This document shows positions 16,616 to 23,735 of a DNA stretch of 44,109 bases, in pieces. The position numbers and the translations under genes are program-made. The notes beneath the pieces are model-generated. The model did no database searches, had not been told where the DNA came from, and saw nothing but the letters and a program-made list of their open reading frames with translations. The stretch is from a bacterium (GTDB taxonomy: Bacteria > Verrucomicrobiota > Kiritimatiellia > UBA8416): positions 1 to 44,109 of the forward strand of contig JAIFLS010000146.1 in NCBI GenBank assembly GCA_020048935.1, given 5' to 3'. Each line of letters starts with the position of its first letter. The first letter of the stretch is position 1.

Positions 16616-16830
16616 GACCTTCCTCCTTGATGTTGTTCTTGTCTTTTTTTGTTCGTCTAACAGAGAATGCATCCATGCTTTCTCCTTTACTGGTTTGCAA
16701 CCCATCCCGTTTTGCTGGTGACTCCTGCTGCAGGATTGCATGCAGCGTCATTGTCCCCTCGCACACTATTCTTTCGCTGCCACCTCCCTCCTTCTTCTCT
16801 TTGGTCCTCGTTTCAAAGCTCTTCGTCGAT
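16616..16830 (-). promoter_or_regulatory. Long leader (5' UTR) of flagellin A
   Basis: About 215 nt between the candidate FliA promoter and the flagellin A ATG hold no convincing gene. On the minus strand it carries a GCTGCA/TGCAGC hairpin (around 16726-16745), a weak GCA-TGGA-TGC hairpin with GGA in the loop near 16670, and the AAGGAGG ribosome site. A post-transcriptional control region, perhaps for CsrA, is plausible; the sites are weaker than those before flagellin B. Confidence 0.45.
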
Positions 16831-16837
16831 GTCCTCT

Positions 16838-16864
16838 CTTTCGGCGGGGTTGGTAGCATGCTTA
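16838..16864 (-). promoter_or_regulatory. Candidate FliA (sigma-28) promoter for flagellin A
   Basis: On the minus strand TAAG, 15-nt spacer, GCCGAAAG. The sigma-28 consensus is TAAA-N15-GCCGATAA, so spacing is exact and 9 of 12 bases agree. No sigma-54 site with correct spacing was found in the same region. fliA itself is not in the window. Confidence 0.5.
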
Positions 16865-16990
16865 AGAAAACGAAACAAAAAACACTTGATCGTTCGTTCA
16901 TGGAGCAAATATTGCCGTTGGTGGTGAGGGAGGAGGGTATATCAGGAAACTATTGCCTTTAAAGAGGCGCGAGTACCGCGGTTTGAGCCG

Positions 16991-17006
16991 TGGCACCGGC
17001 ATTGCT
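16991..17006 (+). promoter_or_regulatory. Sigma-54 (-24/-12) promoter for fliW-csrA
   Basis: TGGCACCGGCATTGCT, with GG/GC doublets 10 nt apart and the full TGGCAC and TTGCT boxes. Expected start about 17017, giving a leader of roughly 78 nt to the fliW ATG at 17095. It may also drive csrA and flagellin B, since no other promoter is obvious before them. Confidence 0.85.
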
Positions 17007-17094
17007 ATATGGATGCTGTCGCGTTTCGCTGGCCGGAGGCGGGGCGCGGCAGGCATCAGCTAAGGCAGTATCTGGCGAAAAAGGGGACATAGAC

Positions 17095-17634
17095 ATGAAT
17101 AAAAATAATGACGATGCGTTTGTGGTCAAGCCTTACTCGCGGCTCGTTTCGTTGACGATACGTCCCGAGCATGTTTTTCATTTCCCGCAAGGGCTGCCGG
17201 CCTTTGACGGTTTCAAGAACTATGTTTTCACGATCAAACCAGATACCAGCCCGTTTGTCTTCATGCAGTCCATTGAGCCGGCAGGGCTTTCGTTTGTCTG
17301 TGTGGATCCGTTCCTGATCCATCCTGAGTATGCACCACGGATCGGCCCCGCAGATCAGGAGATCCTGCGTCTTGAGCGTCCGGAGGCCCTGATGCTGATG
17401 TGCATCGTGACGGTGCGGTCTGATGCACGCGACACCACCGCAAACCTACAGGGACCGCTGGTGATCAATATTGAGAATTCGATCGGCAAGCAGATCCTGT
17501 GTGATGGCCAGTCGTATCCCGTCCGCTACCGTATATGGGATGCCATCGGGACAATCGCGGATGAGATGGTGGCTGAATCCCGACCAGAACGATTTGACGG
17601 GATGCAGGGAACGATGAAACATGCATTTGCGTAA
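17095..17634 (+). CDS. fliW: Flagellar assembly factor FliW
   Basis: 179 aa from the ATG at 17095, with AGGGG upstream. The track starts at a GTG (16990) that overlaps the sigma-54 promoter and is not used. FliW binds flagellin and, when free, binds CsrA and blocks its translational repression. Family features: FPQGLPAFDGFKNYVF near the start, then LSFVCVDPFLIHPEY, and ANLQGPLVINIENSIGKQIL near the end. It is followed 72 nt later by csrA and then flagellin B, which is the full FliW/CsrA/flagellin circuit in one place. Confidence 0.95.
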   Translation: MNKNNDDAFVVKPYSRLVSLTIRPEHVFHFPQGLPAFDGFKNYVFTIKPDTSPFVFMQSIEPAGLSFVCVDPFLIHPEYAPRIGPADQEILRLERPEALMLMCIVTVRSDARDTTANLQGPLVINIENSIGKQILCDGQSYPVRYRIWDAIGTIADEMVAESRPERFDGMQGTMKHAFA

Positions 17635-17706
17635 GCGGGTGCTTATGTGTTGCCGGTGGGGAGTCCATCATGAGTGATTTTGATCAAAAGGCCAGGGAGG
17701 GCCGTT

Positions 17707-17985
17707 ATGTTGGTACTGACAAGGACGTTGGAAGAGAGTGTGATGATTGGCGACAATGTGGAGGTCCGTGTTTTGGGCATCCATGGGGATCAGGTGCGGC
17801 TAGGGTTTGTGGCTCCGCGCAGCATTCCTGTATACCGCAAAGAGGTTTTTGAAGCGATACAAGATGAAAACAGGCAAGCTGCCGGTCCGGATCAGTCCGG
17901 GATGGATGCCTTTACGGATTTACTCCGGGGACGTTCGGGGCCTGGCGGTGGAAATGGAGCAAAGAAAGGAAGGTGTCGACAGTAG
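17707..17985 (+). CDS. csrA: Carbon storage/translational regulator CsrA
   Basis: 92 aa from the ATG at 17707 (MLVLTRTLEESVMIGDNVEV), with AGGGAGG upstream. CsrA is an RNA-binding dimer that blocks ribosome sites carrying GGA hairpins. The core is complete (VRLGFVAPRSIPVYRKEVFE, including the RNA-binding PRSIPVYR). A tail of about 30 residues (DAFTDLLRGRSGPGGGNGAK) goes beyond the usual 60-75 aa; an extended C-terminus is typical of the FliW-responsive type of CsrA. The longer ORF in the track (from 17674) is not needed. Confidence 0.95.
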   Translation: MLVLTRTLEESVMIGDNVEVRVLGIHGDQVRLGFVAPRSIPVYRKEVFEAIQDENRQAAGPDQSGMDAFTDLLRGRSGPGGGNGAKKGRCRQ

Positions 17986-18023
17986 AGCAGGCGAAAATGC
18001 GTTGTGAAACCGGGATTACGCAG

Positions 18024-18040
18024 CAGGGTGGATTGCCCTG
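18024..18040 (+). promoter_or_regulatory. Candidate CsrA-binding hairpin 1 in flagellin B leader
   Basis: CAGGGTGGATTGCCCTG: a 5-bp stem with a 7-nt loop that presents GGA. This is the form CsrA recognises. It lies 81 nt before the flagellin B ATG. Confidence 0.6.
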
Positions 18041-18077
18041 GAAATACCGGATGTTCGGTGATGATTGTCAAATAAAT

Positions 18078-18091
18078 GGGCAAGGATGCCC
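18078..18091 (+). promoter_or_regulatory. Candidate CsrA-binding hairpin 2 in flagellin B leader
   Basis: GGGCAAGGATGCCC: a 4-bp GC stem with AAGGAT in a hexaloop, a close match to the known CsrA hairpin. A third GGA lies in the ribosome site AAGGAGGA (18108-18115), so hairpin plus ribosome site form the two-site arrangement seen in other flagellin leaders. Confidence 0.7.
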
Positions 18092-18120
18092 GGAAAACAA
18101 GAAAATCAAGGAGGATAGAG

Positions 18121-19056
18121 ATGCAGGTTTATAATAACGTTCCCGCTTTTGGTGTGTGGGTCAATTACTCCGCCAGCGTGCAGAATATGCGCGATTCGAT
18201 GGGAAAGCTTTCCAGCGGTCTGCGTATCAAGACGGCGGCAGATGATCCGGCTGGTCTGGCAATCAGTGAGCGTATGCGTTCACAGATTCGCAACTCGGGC
18301 ATGGCGGCTCAGAACATCCAGAACAGCATTGCGTTCATGCGCACGGCCGATTCGTGGATGCAGAAGATCCATGACATGCTGCACCGGATGAACGAACTGG
18401 CTGTCTCGTCGAATGACGGGACGAAAACCCAGGTCGACCGCGCCAATCTGCAGGTTGAATTCGAGAACATGCAGGCGGAGATCATCCGCATCACGACTGG
18501 CAGCCTGGCCCGCGGCAAGTTCAACACGGCTAACCTGTTCCAGGATAATGCCGGTTTGATCACCCAGGTCGGTGCCGATCCGGGACAGTTGTTCTGCGGG
18601 GCATCGCTTTCCCTGCACCGCGCGAGCAACGCCGAAATCGGGAGCGCACCGATCGCCTTCTCGTGCGGGCAGTTCACAATCGGTCCTTCGGTTACGGTAA
18701 CCTGGGGGTCTGTGCTCAACGGGGGAACGAATGCGACAGGGACCTTCAACGGCGGCATCAGCATCGAGACGCAGGATGCAGCCATGAAGTCGATCGCAGT
18801 GCTGAAGCTGGCAATCGACCATGTCAGCAACAAGCGCGCAGTACTCGGGGCAGAGGCCAGCCGTCTGAATCACTCCCTGGAAGGTGTCCGCACCTATCAG
18901 GAGAACATGATGGGTGCCGAGAGCCAGATCCGCGACGTGGATATGGCGCTGGAGTCCACCAAGTTCATGAAGTACCAGATCCTGACGCAGGTGGGTACCG
19001 CGATGCTGGCGCAGGCCAATGCCTTGCCTCAGAGCGTGATGCAGTTGATCGGATAA
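18121..19056 (+). CDS. fliC: Flagellin B
   Basis: 311 aa from the ATG at 18121, directly after AAGGAGGA. Same length and layout as flagellin A, with conserved ends (GKLSSGLRIKTAADDPAGLA; IRDVDMALESTKFMKYQILT). The middle differs at scattered positions but keeps both cysteines (LFCGAS, FSCGQF). A stretch of about 96 nt (18301-18396) is identical to flagellin A except for one base, far above the surrounding identity. It follows csrA by 135 nt and ends in its own terminator. Major filament subunit, probably glycosylated given the nearby pse genes. Confidence 0.96.
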   Translation: MQVYNNVPAFGVWVNYSASVQNMRDSMGKLSSGLRIKTAADDPAGLAISERMRSQIRNSGMAAQNIQNSIAFMRTADSWMQKIHDMLHRMNELAVSSNDGTKTQVDRANLQVEFENMQAEIIRITTGSLARGKFNTANLFQDNAGLITQVGADPGQLFCGASLSLHRASNAEIGSAPIAFSCGQFTIGPSVTVTWGSVLNGGTNATGTFNGGISIETQDAAMKSIAVLKLAIDHVSNKRAVLGAEASRLNHSLEGVRTYQENMMGAESQIRDVDMALESTKFMKYQILTQVGTAMLAQANALPQSVMQLIG

Positions 19057-19063
19057 GGACGGA

Positions 19064-19110
19064 AATGGCGGGCCGGTTCCGCACGGGGCGGAACCGGTCT
19101 GCCGTTTTTT
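19064..19110 (+). terminator. Intrinsic terminator of flagellin B
   Basis: CCGGTTCCGC (19073-19082) pairs with GCGGAACCGG (19088-19097) around a 5-nt loop, with possible further pairing of flanking GGC/GCC, followed by six T (19105-19110). Confidence 0.88.
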
Positions 19111-19126
19111 CAGAAAGGATAGGCGA

Positions 19127-19597
19127 ATGACAACGGAAAAACGGGTGGACACCATAGAGGTTAACTCCTTTGAGGAGTACACGCTGTACTCGCTTGATCA
19201 ATCGTCCGGTGCCATTCTTGGCATGATGGATCGCAGCAAGCAGATCGCCTCGCAATGGCCCGATCTGGCGTCGATGTCCTGTCTGCCAGGGTTATGCAAG
19301 GATGTGGCGGCGTTGTCGAGCTACCAGCACTCCCTGAATGTGGCGGTCGGTGACTTTGATGGGGACGCAGGCGGCTCCTGGCTGCGAGCCCGGGACGCGT
19401 TGCAGGCAGTAATGAACGCCTTACAGGATTCGATAAACATCAATGATCCGGATGTTATCAAGCAGATTTTCGGCTTTGCCTTGCCGGGGGCGTTGAATGA
19501 TTTCATGATCGCGATCCCCGGCCTGAAACAACATGTCGCGGGGATGATCAGCGAGGTTCAGCCCGACGTTGTCGCGGGCAATAGCGAAGGGGTCTGA
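19127..19597 (+). CDS. Hypothetical protein before Maf-like glycosyltransferase
   Basis: 156 aa, ATG preceded by an AAAGGA-type site. I do not recognise the family. It is acidic, mainly helical, with no signal peptide or membrane span; EEYTLYSLDQSSGAILGMMD and FGFALPGALNDFMIAIPGLK are distinctive stretches. The stop overlaps the start of the Maf-like gene by one base (TGATG), so the two are translated together. This suggests a helper of the glycosyltransferase or a flagellin-binding factor, which is inference. It is the first gene after the flagellin B terminator; no clear promoter was found. Confidence 0.75.
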   Translation: MTTEKRVDTIEVNSFEEYTLYSLDQSSGAILGMMDRSKQIASQWPDLASMSCLPGLCKDVAALSSYQHSLNVAVGDFDGDAGGSWLRARDALQAVMNALQDSININDPDVIKQIFGFALPGALNDFMIAIPGLKQHVAGMISEVQPDVVAGNSEGV

Positions 19598-21417
19598 TGG
19601 AATCCGAGTGGTTACTGGCGTTGAAAGCGGCGGATGGCGAGGCGGCGGACGTGTTTCTGGATGAACCTCCGGTGCCTGCTGGAGATGATCCGCTTATGGC
19701 TGTCGATGACCCTCTGGGCATCGTCCGCGAGTGGCTTGGTCAATGCGTTCCGACGCCGAATGTCGTAATCGTGCCGGGCGTTTCTCAAATTGTCCTGATT
19801 GAGCCGTTGTTGCAGCTTAAAACCTCGATGAATATTCTAGTTCTCGAGCAGAATGTGAATAAGCTGCGTTGCGCCCTTGATGCCGCCGATAGCCCGGCTC
19901 TGGCCGCAGCGATTCGAGCCGGACGGCTACGGATTGATCCCGGCGAGTCATCTCTATCCACGGCCGAGCGATTTCTTTGTGCTGCCGATTTCTCCCGTTG
20001 TCCCCGAATTCGCCTCCTGGATATACTGCCGGTCAGTTCAGAGGACATGGACATGGCCACGGAGATGACCAAGGATGTCCGCGAATTGATCCGGTTTCAG
20101 GCTTGTGACCTCTCAACCCGGTTGCGTTTCGGTGCCGAATGGCAAGAGCAGACCCTGCTCAATCTGCCCCGGATTCTCCAGCATGCGCCGCTGTCTGCCT
20201 TGTTCAAGCAATTCAAGGGCACGTCGGCTCTGGTTGTGGCGGCGGGGCCATCACTGAACGATGCCATTCCTTTTATCAAGAGATTCAGGAATCGATTCCT
20301 GCTGATCTGCGTGGGACGGGTGAGCACCTTTCTTCAAAATCAGGGGATTGTGCCGGATTTGATTGTTACAGGCGATGGGCAGCATTACGTCAGGGACCAT
20401 TTCAAGAACAAACCGGCGGGGGTGCCGGTTGCCGCCAGTTGCTTTACGGATCCGGCCGTGATTAATAAACTTGATCGTGTCTTTTTCATGGAGTTGGTTT
20501 CAATGCGCCTGCCCGAATGGCTGCGGCCAAAGGTCGGTGAGCAGGGCGAGATCTACCCGGGCGGGAATGTGTCGACGGCAGCTATGTCGGTCGCGGCGGC
20601 ACTGGGTTGCAGCCCGGTTGTGACGGTGGGTTTTGACTTGAGCTATTCTCCTGATGGAAGGACGCATGCGGCAAGCAAGAGCGGGGGCGGTCTGCCTAAG
20701 GGAGAAACGTACTTCGATGTTCCCGGAAACTTCCAGGATACGGTCAAGACGAATCGGCAGATGTTTCACTATATCGGTTTCGCAAAGGAGTTTGTTGCTG
20801 AGCGCCCGGAGGTACGCTTTGTCAATCTCAATACGGCCGGGGCGCGAATCGAAGGTATGGAGATTGCGAGGCACGGGGAACTGGAAAGGTATGCAGGCCC
20901 CGAAATCGATGCCGCACGACGAATCGCGGCCTTATATGAGTCATGCGCCGGGGAGCCTGAACGCTCTGCAACTTGTATCAAAGGCTTGCGGGACGATATT
21001 CCGGTCCTGCAATCGCTGCGGATGGAGTGCATGCAGGCCGCCATGGTTTGTAATCAGATGATCATGCTGATGCGGCGGCCGGGGACGGTAAAAGATCCGG
21101 AAACGGTGTTGCGCGAACATCTTGACCGCGTGGCCCCGGTGGATACCCGGCTCAAGACCGATCCGATTATGGACTTGCTGGAGGCGCGGCTGGAGGGCGT
21201 CTCGAACGCGTTGACCGAGCGCATGGTCTCGCATGAGGAACGGGCCATGTCGCCCGCGGTTCGAAGCCATCGTCGCTGGCGTGATTATTACACCGCGGTT
21301 GCCGATGCCTGCCAGATGTCACAGGGGCTCTTGGAGAACATAGTCTCAAAACTTGAATCGTCGTCCTGTGCGGCGTCTTGCGATAATCCGGGAAAACGAA
21401 TGGAGGTAGCCGTATGA
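19597..21417 (+). CDS. Motility accessory factor (Maf/DUF115) flagellin glycosyltransferase
   Basis: 606 aa. Central DUF115/MptE-like domain: LVVAAGPSLNDAIPFIKRF (GPSL motif), GIVPDLIVTGDGQHYVRDHF, and GGNVSTAAMSVAAALGCSPV then VGFDLSYSPDGRTHA. This is the Maf family, which transfers nonulosonic acids such as pseudaminic acid to flagellin before export in the cytoplasm. N- and C-terminal helical parts are less conserved. It is coupled to the genes on both sides (one-base overlap before, ATGA overlap with fliS). The CMP-sugar would come from the pse genes at 33-36 kb. Substrate is inferred from context. Confidence 0.88.
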   Translation: MESEWLLALKAADGEAADVFLDEPPVPAGDDPLMAVDDPLGIVREWLGQCVPTPNVVIVPGVSQIVLIEPLLQLKTSMNILVLEQNVNKLRCALDAADSPALAAAIRAGRLRIDPGESSLSTAERFLCAADFSRCPRIRLLDILPVSSEDMDMATEMTKDVRELIRFQACDLSTRLRFGAEWQEQTLLNLPRILQHAPLSALFKQFKGTSALVVAAGPSLNDAIPFIKRFRNRFLLICVGRVSTFLQNQGIVPDLIVTGDGQHYVRDHFKNKPAGVPVAASCFTDPAVINKLDRVFFMELVSMRLPEWLRPKVGEQGEIYPGGNVSTAAMSVAAALGCSPVVTVGFDLSYSPDGRTHAASKSGGGLPKGETYFDVPGNFQDTVKTNRQMFHYIGFAKEFVAERPEVRFVNLNTAGARIEGMEIARHGELERYAGPEIDAARRIAALYESCAGEPERSATCIKGLRDDIPVLQSLRMECMQAAMVCNQMIMLMRRPGTVKDPETVLREHLDRVAPVDTRLKTDPIMDLLEARLEGVSNALTERMVSHEERAMSPAVRSHRRWRDYYTAVADACQMSQGLLENIVSKLESSSCAASCDNPGKRMEVAV

Positions 21418-21851
21418 AGGGGTTGCAATATGAATCGCAGAAAGTGCTCTCAGCCTCGCCGATGGAGTTGATCCTGATGCTCTATGATGGCGGGCTGCGA
21501 AGTCTTGAATGGGCATTGGATGCGTTTGGCGAGCCTGACGAACTGAAGCGGATGCAAGCGATTAATACCCATTTGCTCAAGGCGCAGAGTTATATTACCG
21601 AATTGGCCTGCTCGCTGGATATCGAGCAGGGTGGGGAAATGGCCCGATCAATCGAACAGATTTATGAATTCATGATTAATCACCTCATCAATGCCAATAC
21701 ATCCGGCAGCCGTAAGCCGGTTGAGGAGGTTCGCTCGATGCTTGCTGATCTGCGTGACGGTTGGAGGCAGGCAATGGATGCGTTGCCCCGAGACCAGACG
21801 CCGGAACCTGTGGCGGTTGAACGAACGAGCAGTTTCAACTTTTCCGGCTAG
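21414..21851 (+). CDS. fliS: Flagellin export chaperone FliS
   Basis: 145 aa. FliS holds unfolded flagellin in the cytoplasm and brings it to the export gate. The N-terminus YESQKVLSASPMELILMLYD followed by GGLRSLEWALDAF is the FliS signature, as is the middle INTHLLKAQSYITELACSLD. The C-terminus has an extra 15 polar residues. The start overlaps the Maf-like gene by four bases (ATGA). Placement after the glycosyltransferase is consistent with modification and chaperoning of flagellin in sequence. Confidence 0.95.
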   Translation: MKGLQYESQKVLSASPMELILMLYDGGLRSLEWALDAFGEPDELKRMQAINTHLLKAQSYITELACSLDIEQGGEMARSIEQIYEFMINHLINANTSGSRKPVEEVRSMLADLRDGWRQAMDALPRDQTPEPVAVERTSSFNFSG

Positions 21852-21860
21852 GATGCTGCC

Positions 21861-22160
21861 ATGCAACGAATGCTTGAACTTGATTATGCGATTCGGGAGG
21901 CACTTGGTGCTCGCGATAGCGAGGCTGTATTGCGGCTTGCCGGCGAGCATTATCAGGCGATTCAAGCCCTGCTTGATAAGCAAAACGGCGTGGTGCGCGA
22001 GCGTCTTGTCCGCCAGGCGGCCGACCTGCTGGCGGAAACGCTCAAGATTGCACGGCAGGTGCGCGAGCATTTGCGGGAAGAATTGAACATGACGGTTCGC
22101 CAGCGGCAGTTGGCAGGAAACCGGCACGATTCCGTTCCAGCCCGGTCCTATCGGGCGTGA
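21861..22160 (+). CDS. FliT-like flagellar chaperone (tentative)
   Basis: 99 aa, all helical (LDYAIREALGARDSEAVLRL; LVRQAADLLAETLKIARQVR), 9 nt after fliS with a GGA site upstream. Size, helical makeup and position after fliS are those of FliT, the chaperone of FliD. Sequence alone does not prove it, since FliT proteins are very divergent. The last 25 residues are polar and may be disordered. Co-transcribed with fliS. Confidence 0.6.
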   Translation: MQRMLELDYAIREALGARDSEAVLRLAGEHYQAIQALLDKQNGVVRERLVRQAADLLAETLKIARQVREHLREELNMTVRQRQLAGNRHDSVPARSYRA

Positions 22161-22180
22161 ACATTGGAGTCAGCCGCCTG

Positions 22181-22196
22181 TGGCACGGAGGCTGCT
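22181..22196 (+). promoter_or_regulatory. Sigma-54 (-24/-12) promoter
   Basis: TGGCACGGAGGCTGCT: full TGGCACG box, TGC box and correct 10-nt doublet spacing. Expected start about 22207, three bases before the ATG at 22210. Confidence 0.78.
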
Positions 22197-22209
22197 TCAT
22201 TTCCGCGTC

Positions 22210-22530
22210 ATGACAGCGTTAGAAAAAAACACAAATCAGTTATATCGACAGAAGTATTTTGTTGAAGAAAGTAACGTGATTCGCTACCGACCACCGTCGG
22301 CGGCCCCTGGCTGTACCAAGGTCTCAACGGTGATTTCGAGGCAATCTGCTCGTGTGTCCGAGATCCGGGTTCCGTTAAACGGCCCCCCGCCCAGTTCCGA
22401 TGCCCAGATCGCGGTGCAGCTTCTCCATAGTGGCGCGGCGCTAAGCGGTATCCGTATCAAATGCCCGTGTGGACGGCATGCGGAATTAGATTTGGATACC
22501 CCTGCCGGCGTTAAAAAGGGGGGGGGATGA
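22210..22530 (+). CDS. Hypothetical protein with C-terminal CxCG motif
   Basis: 106 aa from the ATG at 22210 (MTALEKNTNQLYRQKYFVEE). The track begins at a GTG inside the promoter. Near the end IRIKCPCGRHAELDLD has the look of half a zinc site or a small beta hairpin seen in regulatory adaptor proteins, but I cannot assign a family. There is no signal peptide. No ribosome site precedes the ATG and the promoter would place the transcript start about three bases upstream. The stop overlaps the lipoprotein start (ATGA) inside a G9 run. Confidence 0.68.
   Translation: MTALEKNTNQLYRQKYFVEESNVIRYRPPSAAPGCTKVSTVISRQSARVSEIRVPLNGPPPSSDAQIAVQLLHSGAALSGIRIKCPCGRHAELDLDTPAGVKKGGG
22518..22526 (+). repeat. 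G9 homopolymer at gene junction
   Basis: Nine consecutive G just before the lipoprotein ATG (22527), inside the last codons of the upstream gene. It doubles as the ribosome site region, so changes in tract length would alter both the upstream C-terminus and the spacing to the lipoprotein start. Confidence 0.85.
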
Positions 22531-23297
22531 GCTCCTTGTGTGTTGGCGGTTTACTCCGAGGCGGGCTGATCGTCGGCTTGGCCCTTTCCCTGTGCGGGTG
22601 TGCCACGCGGCAGGGGCGCGATTACGGGAATATCCTCTTTCCTGGGGCAAACTATTTCCAGGTTCAGGTGGTCACGCCGGATGCTTCTCTGGCCTCGCCG
22701 GTACCGATCGCGGATCTGCTGCTGCTGCCACCCGTTGGCGATGTTCCCGAGAACCTGACGGATGGGTTGCAGCTTACGTTGTGGCAGGAACTGCAGCAGA
22801 TCCTGCCGGGTGCGGTTCGGGCCCCGAGGCCGCGCGGGCGCTATGTGCCGTATATGCAAACTTCAAATATACTGATGGACGACGGGCGTCCGGCCATCGA
22901 GGAACTGGTGCGCATCGGGAAGCTGGCGCAGGCATCGCATGTGCTGCTGCCAAGGATTATCGACTACCGGGCCTATCATCCGCAGCGGATTGTGATGGAA
23001 TGGCTGATCGTGGATGTAAATCGCGGCAGGACTCTTTTGCTGCTTGTCGGGGGGCTCGATGTCTCTGAACAGCGCGTTCTGATCAGTGCGGATTCGTACT
23101 TGCGCGAACGCAAGGCAAAGCCCTATAATACGGCCAATCTGGAATTACTGTTGCGTTCACCGCGCGAATTCAACGGTTTTGCCGTGGCGCAAGCGGTGGA
23201 TGCCCTGAGGGGACGTCTCACGCCTGATAAGAGTGATCCATTTAAGCGCGTCATGGAAAGTGCCGAAGTAAGAGAATATCTGAGTGATTTGCAATGA
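22527..23297 (+). CDS. Outer-membrane-type lipoprotein (FlgO/CsgG-like, tentative)
   Basis: 256 aa. The N-terminus is a lipoprotein signal peptide, GLIVGLALSLCGCAT, with a cysteine after LCG as likely lipidation site. The mature part has the pattern ADLLLLPPVGDVPENLTDGL, then helices and DYRAYHPQRIVMEWLIVDVN followed by GRTLLLL. This alternation is like the CsgG/LpoB/FlgO fold in which periplasmic lipoproteins support outer-membrane structures. FlgO and FlgP in vibrios stabilise the flagellum at the outer membrane, so a comparable role is possible. The fold reading is tentative. It overlaps its neighbours by four bases on each side. Confidence 0.75.
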   Translation: MSSLCVGGLLRGGLIVGLALSLCGCATRQGRDYGNILFPGANYFQVQVVTPDASLASPVPIADLLLLPPVGDVPENLTDGLQLTLWQELQQILPGAVRAPRPRGRYVPYMQTSNILMDDGRPAIEELVRIGKLAQASHVLLPRIIDYRAYHPQRIVMEWLIVDVNRGRTLLLLVGGLDVSEQRVLISADSYLRERKAKPYNTANLELLLRSPREFNGFAVAQAVDALRGRLTPDKSDPFKRVMESAEVREYLSDLQ

Positions 23298-23608
23298 ATA
23301 TAATAACGAATAACATGGCTGAGAACGTAAAACCTGATCTTGCCCTCCGCAAATCAGGGCGCGTTGCCAAGAGGTCCTTGTGCCAAAGCGAGGTTGTGAA
23401 ACGAGGGGTGAAGCATGATCAGGACGGTACCTCGGTGATGGGGCGCCTTGTATCTCAGGAAATGCTTCGTGCCAAGCGTGAATACAGCGAGGCCCCTGTA
23501 TCAGCGGATCGTTTGCAGCAGGCTGGCTCAGATCAATTTGATCCGCCTTCGGATGCCGCCCTTGATGTGATTTTTTCCCGTATGGCCGGATTTAGCGCCG
23601 TCGGGTGA
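23294..23608 (+). CDS. Hypothetical polar protein
   Basis: 104 aa, start overlapping the lipoprotein stop (ATGA). Strongly charged, rich in Lys/Arg (KSGRVAKRSLCQSEVVKRGV), no signal peptide, no membrane segment. The C-terminal LDVIFSRMAGFSAVG is more hydrophobic. I do not recognise it. Followed directly by an intrinsic terminator, so it closes the short sigma-54 operon of three genes starting at 22210. Confidence 0.6.
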   Translation: MNIITNNMAENVKPDLALRKSGRVAKRSLCQSEVVKRGVKHDQDGTSVMGRLVSQEMLRAKREYSEAPVSADRLQQAGSDQFDPPSDAALDVIFSRMAGFSAVG

Positions 23609-23632
23609 TCGTGTCCGATATCTATGCTCCCT

Positions 23633-23667
23633 AACGCATCGGCAATTCTTGCCGGTGCGTTTTTTTT
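23633..23667 (+). terminator. Intrinsic terminator before flgF operon
   Basis: ACGCATCGGCAA (23634-23645) pairs with TTGCCGGTGCGT (23649-23660), one G-T pair, 3-nt loop, followed by a run of eight T. It separates the lipoprotein operon from the flgF promoter. Confidence 0.9.
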
Positions 23668-23682
23668 GTGTCCCGCTTCTCA

Positions 23683-23698
23683 TGGCATCCAGGCTGCT
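23683..23698 (+). promoter_or_regulatory. Sigma-54-like promoter for flgF operon
   Basis: TGGCATCCAGGCTGCT with correct doublet spacing. Expected start about 23709, giving a 27-nt leader that contains the GGAGG site of flgF. Confidence 0.7.
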
Positions 23699-23735
23699 AC
23701 CGTTTTGTGGCAGAGCTTTGAGACGGAGGCAGAAA

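Noticed and set aside
16616-16741. In-frame upstream extension of flagellin A (353 aa)
   Set aside because: Flagellins start at MQVFNN here, with AAGGAGG directly upstream; the extension is leader.
16895-16925. Sigma-54-like sequence on the minus strand before flagellin A (GGCAATATTTGCT)
   Set aside because: Only 8 nt between the GG and GC doublets; 10 are required.
16990-17094. GTG start of FliW at 16990
   Set aside because: Overlaps the sigma-54 promoter TGGCAC; the ATG at 17095 has a ribosome site and fits the family length.
18280-19182. 300-aa minus-strand ORF opposite flagellin B
   Set aside because: Antisense shadow of flagellin B; a matching shadow exists opposite flagellin A.
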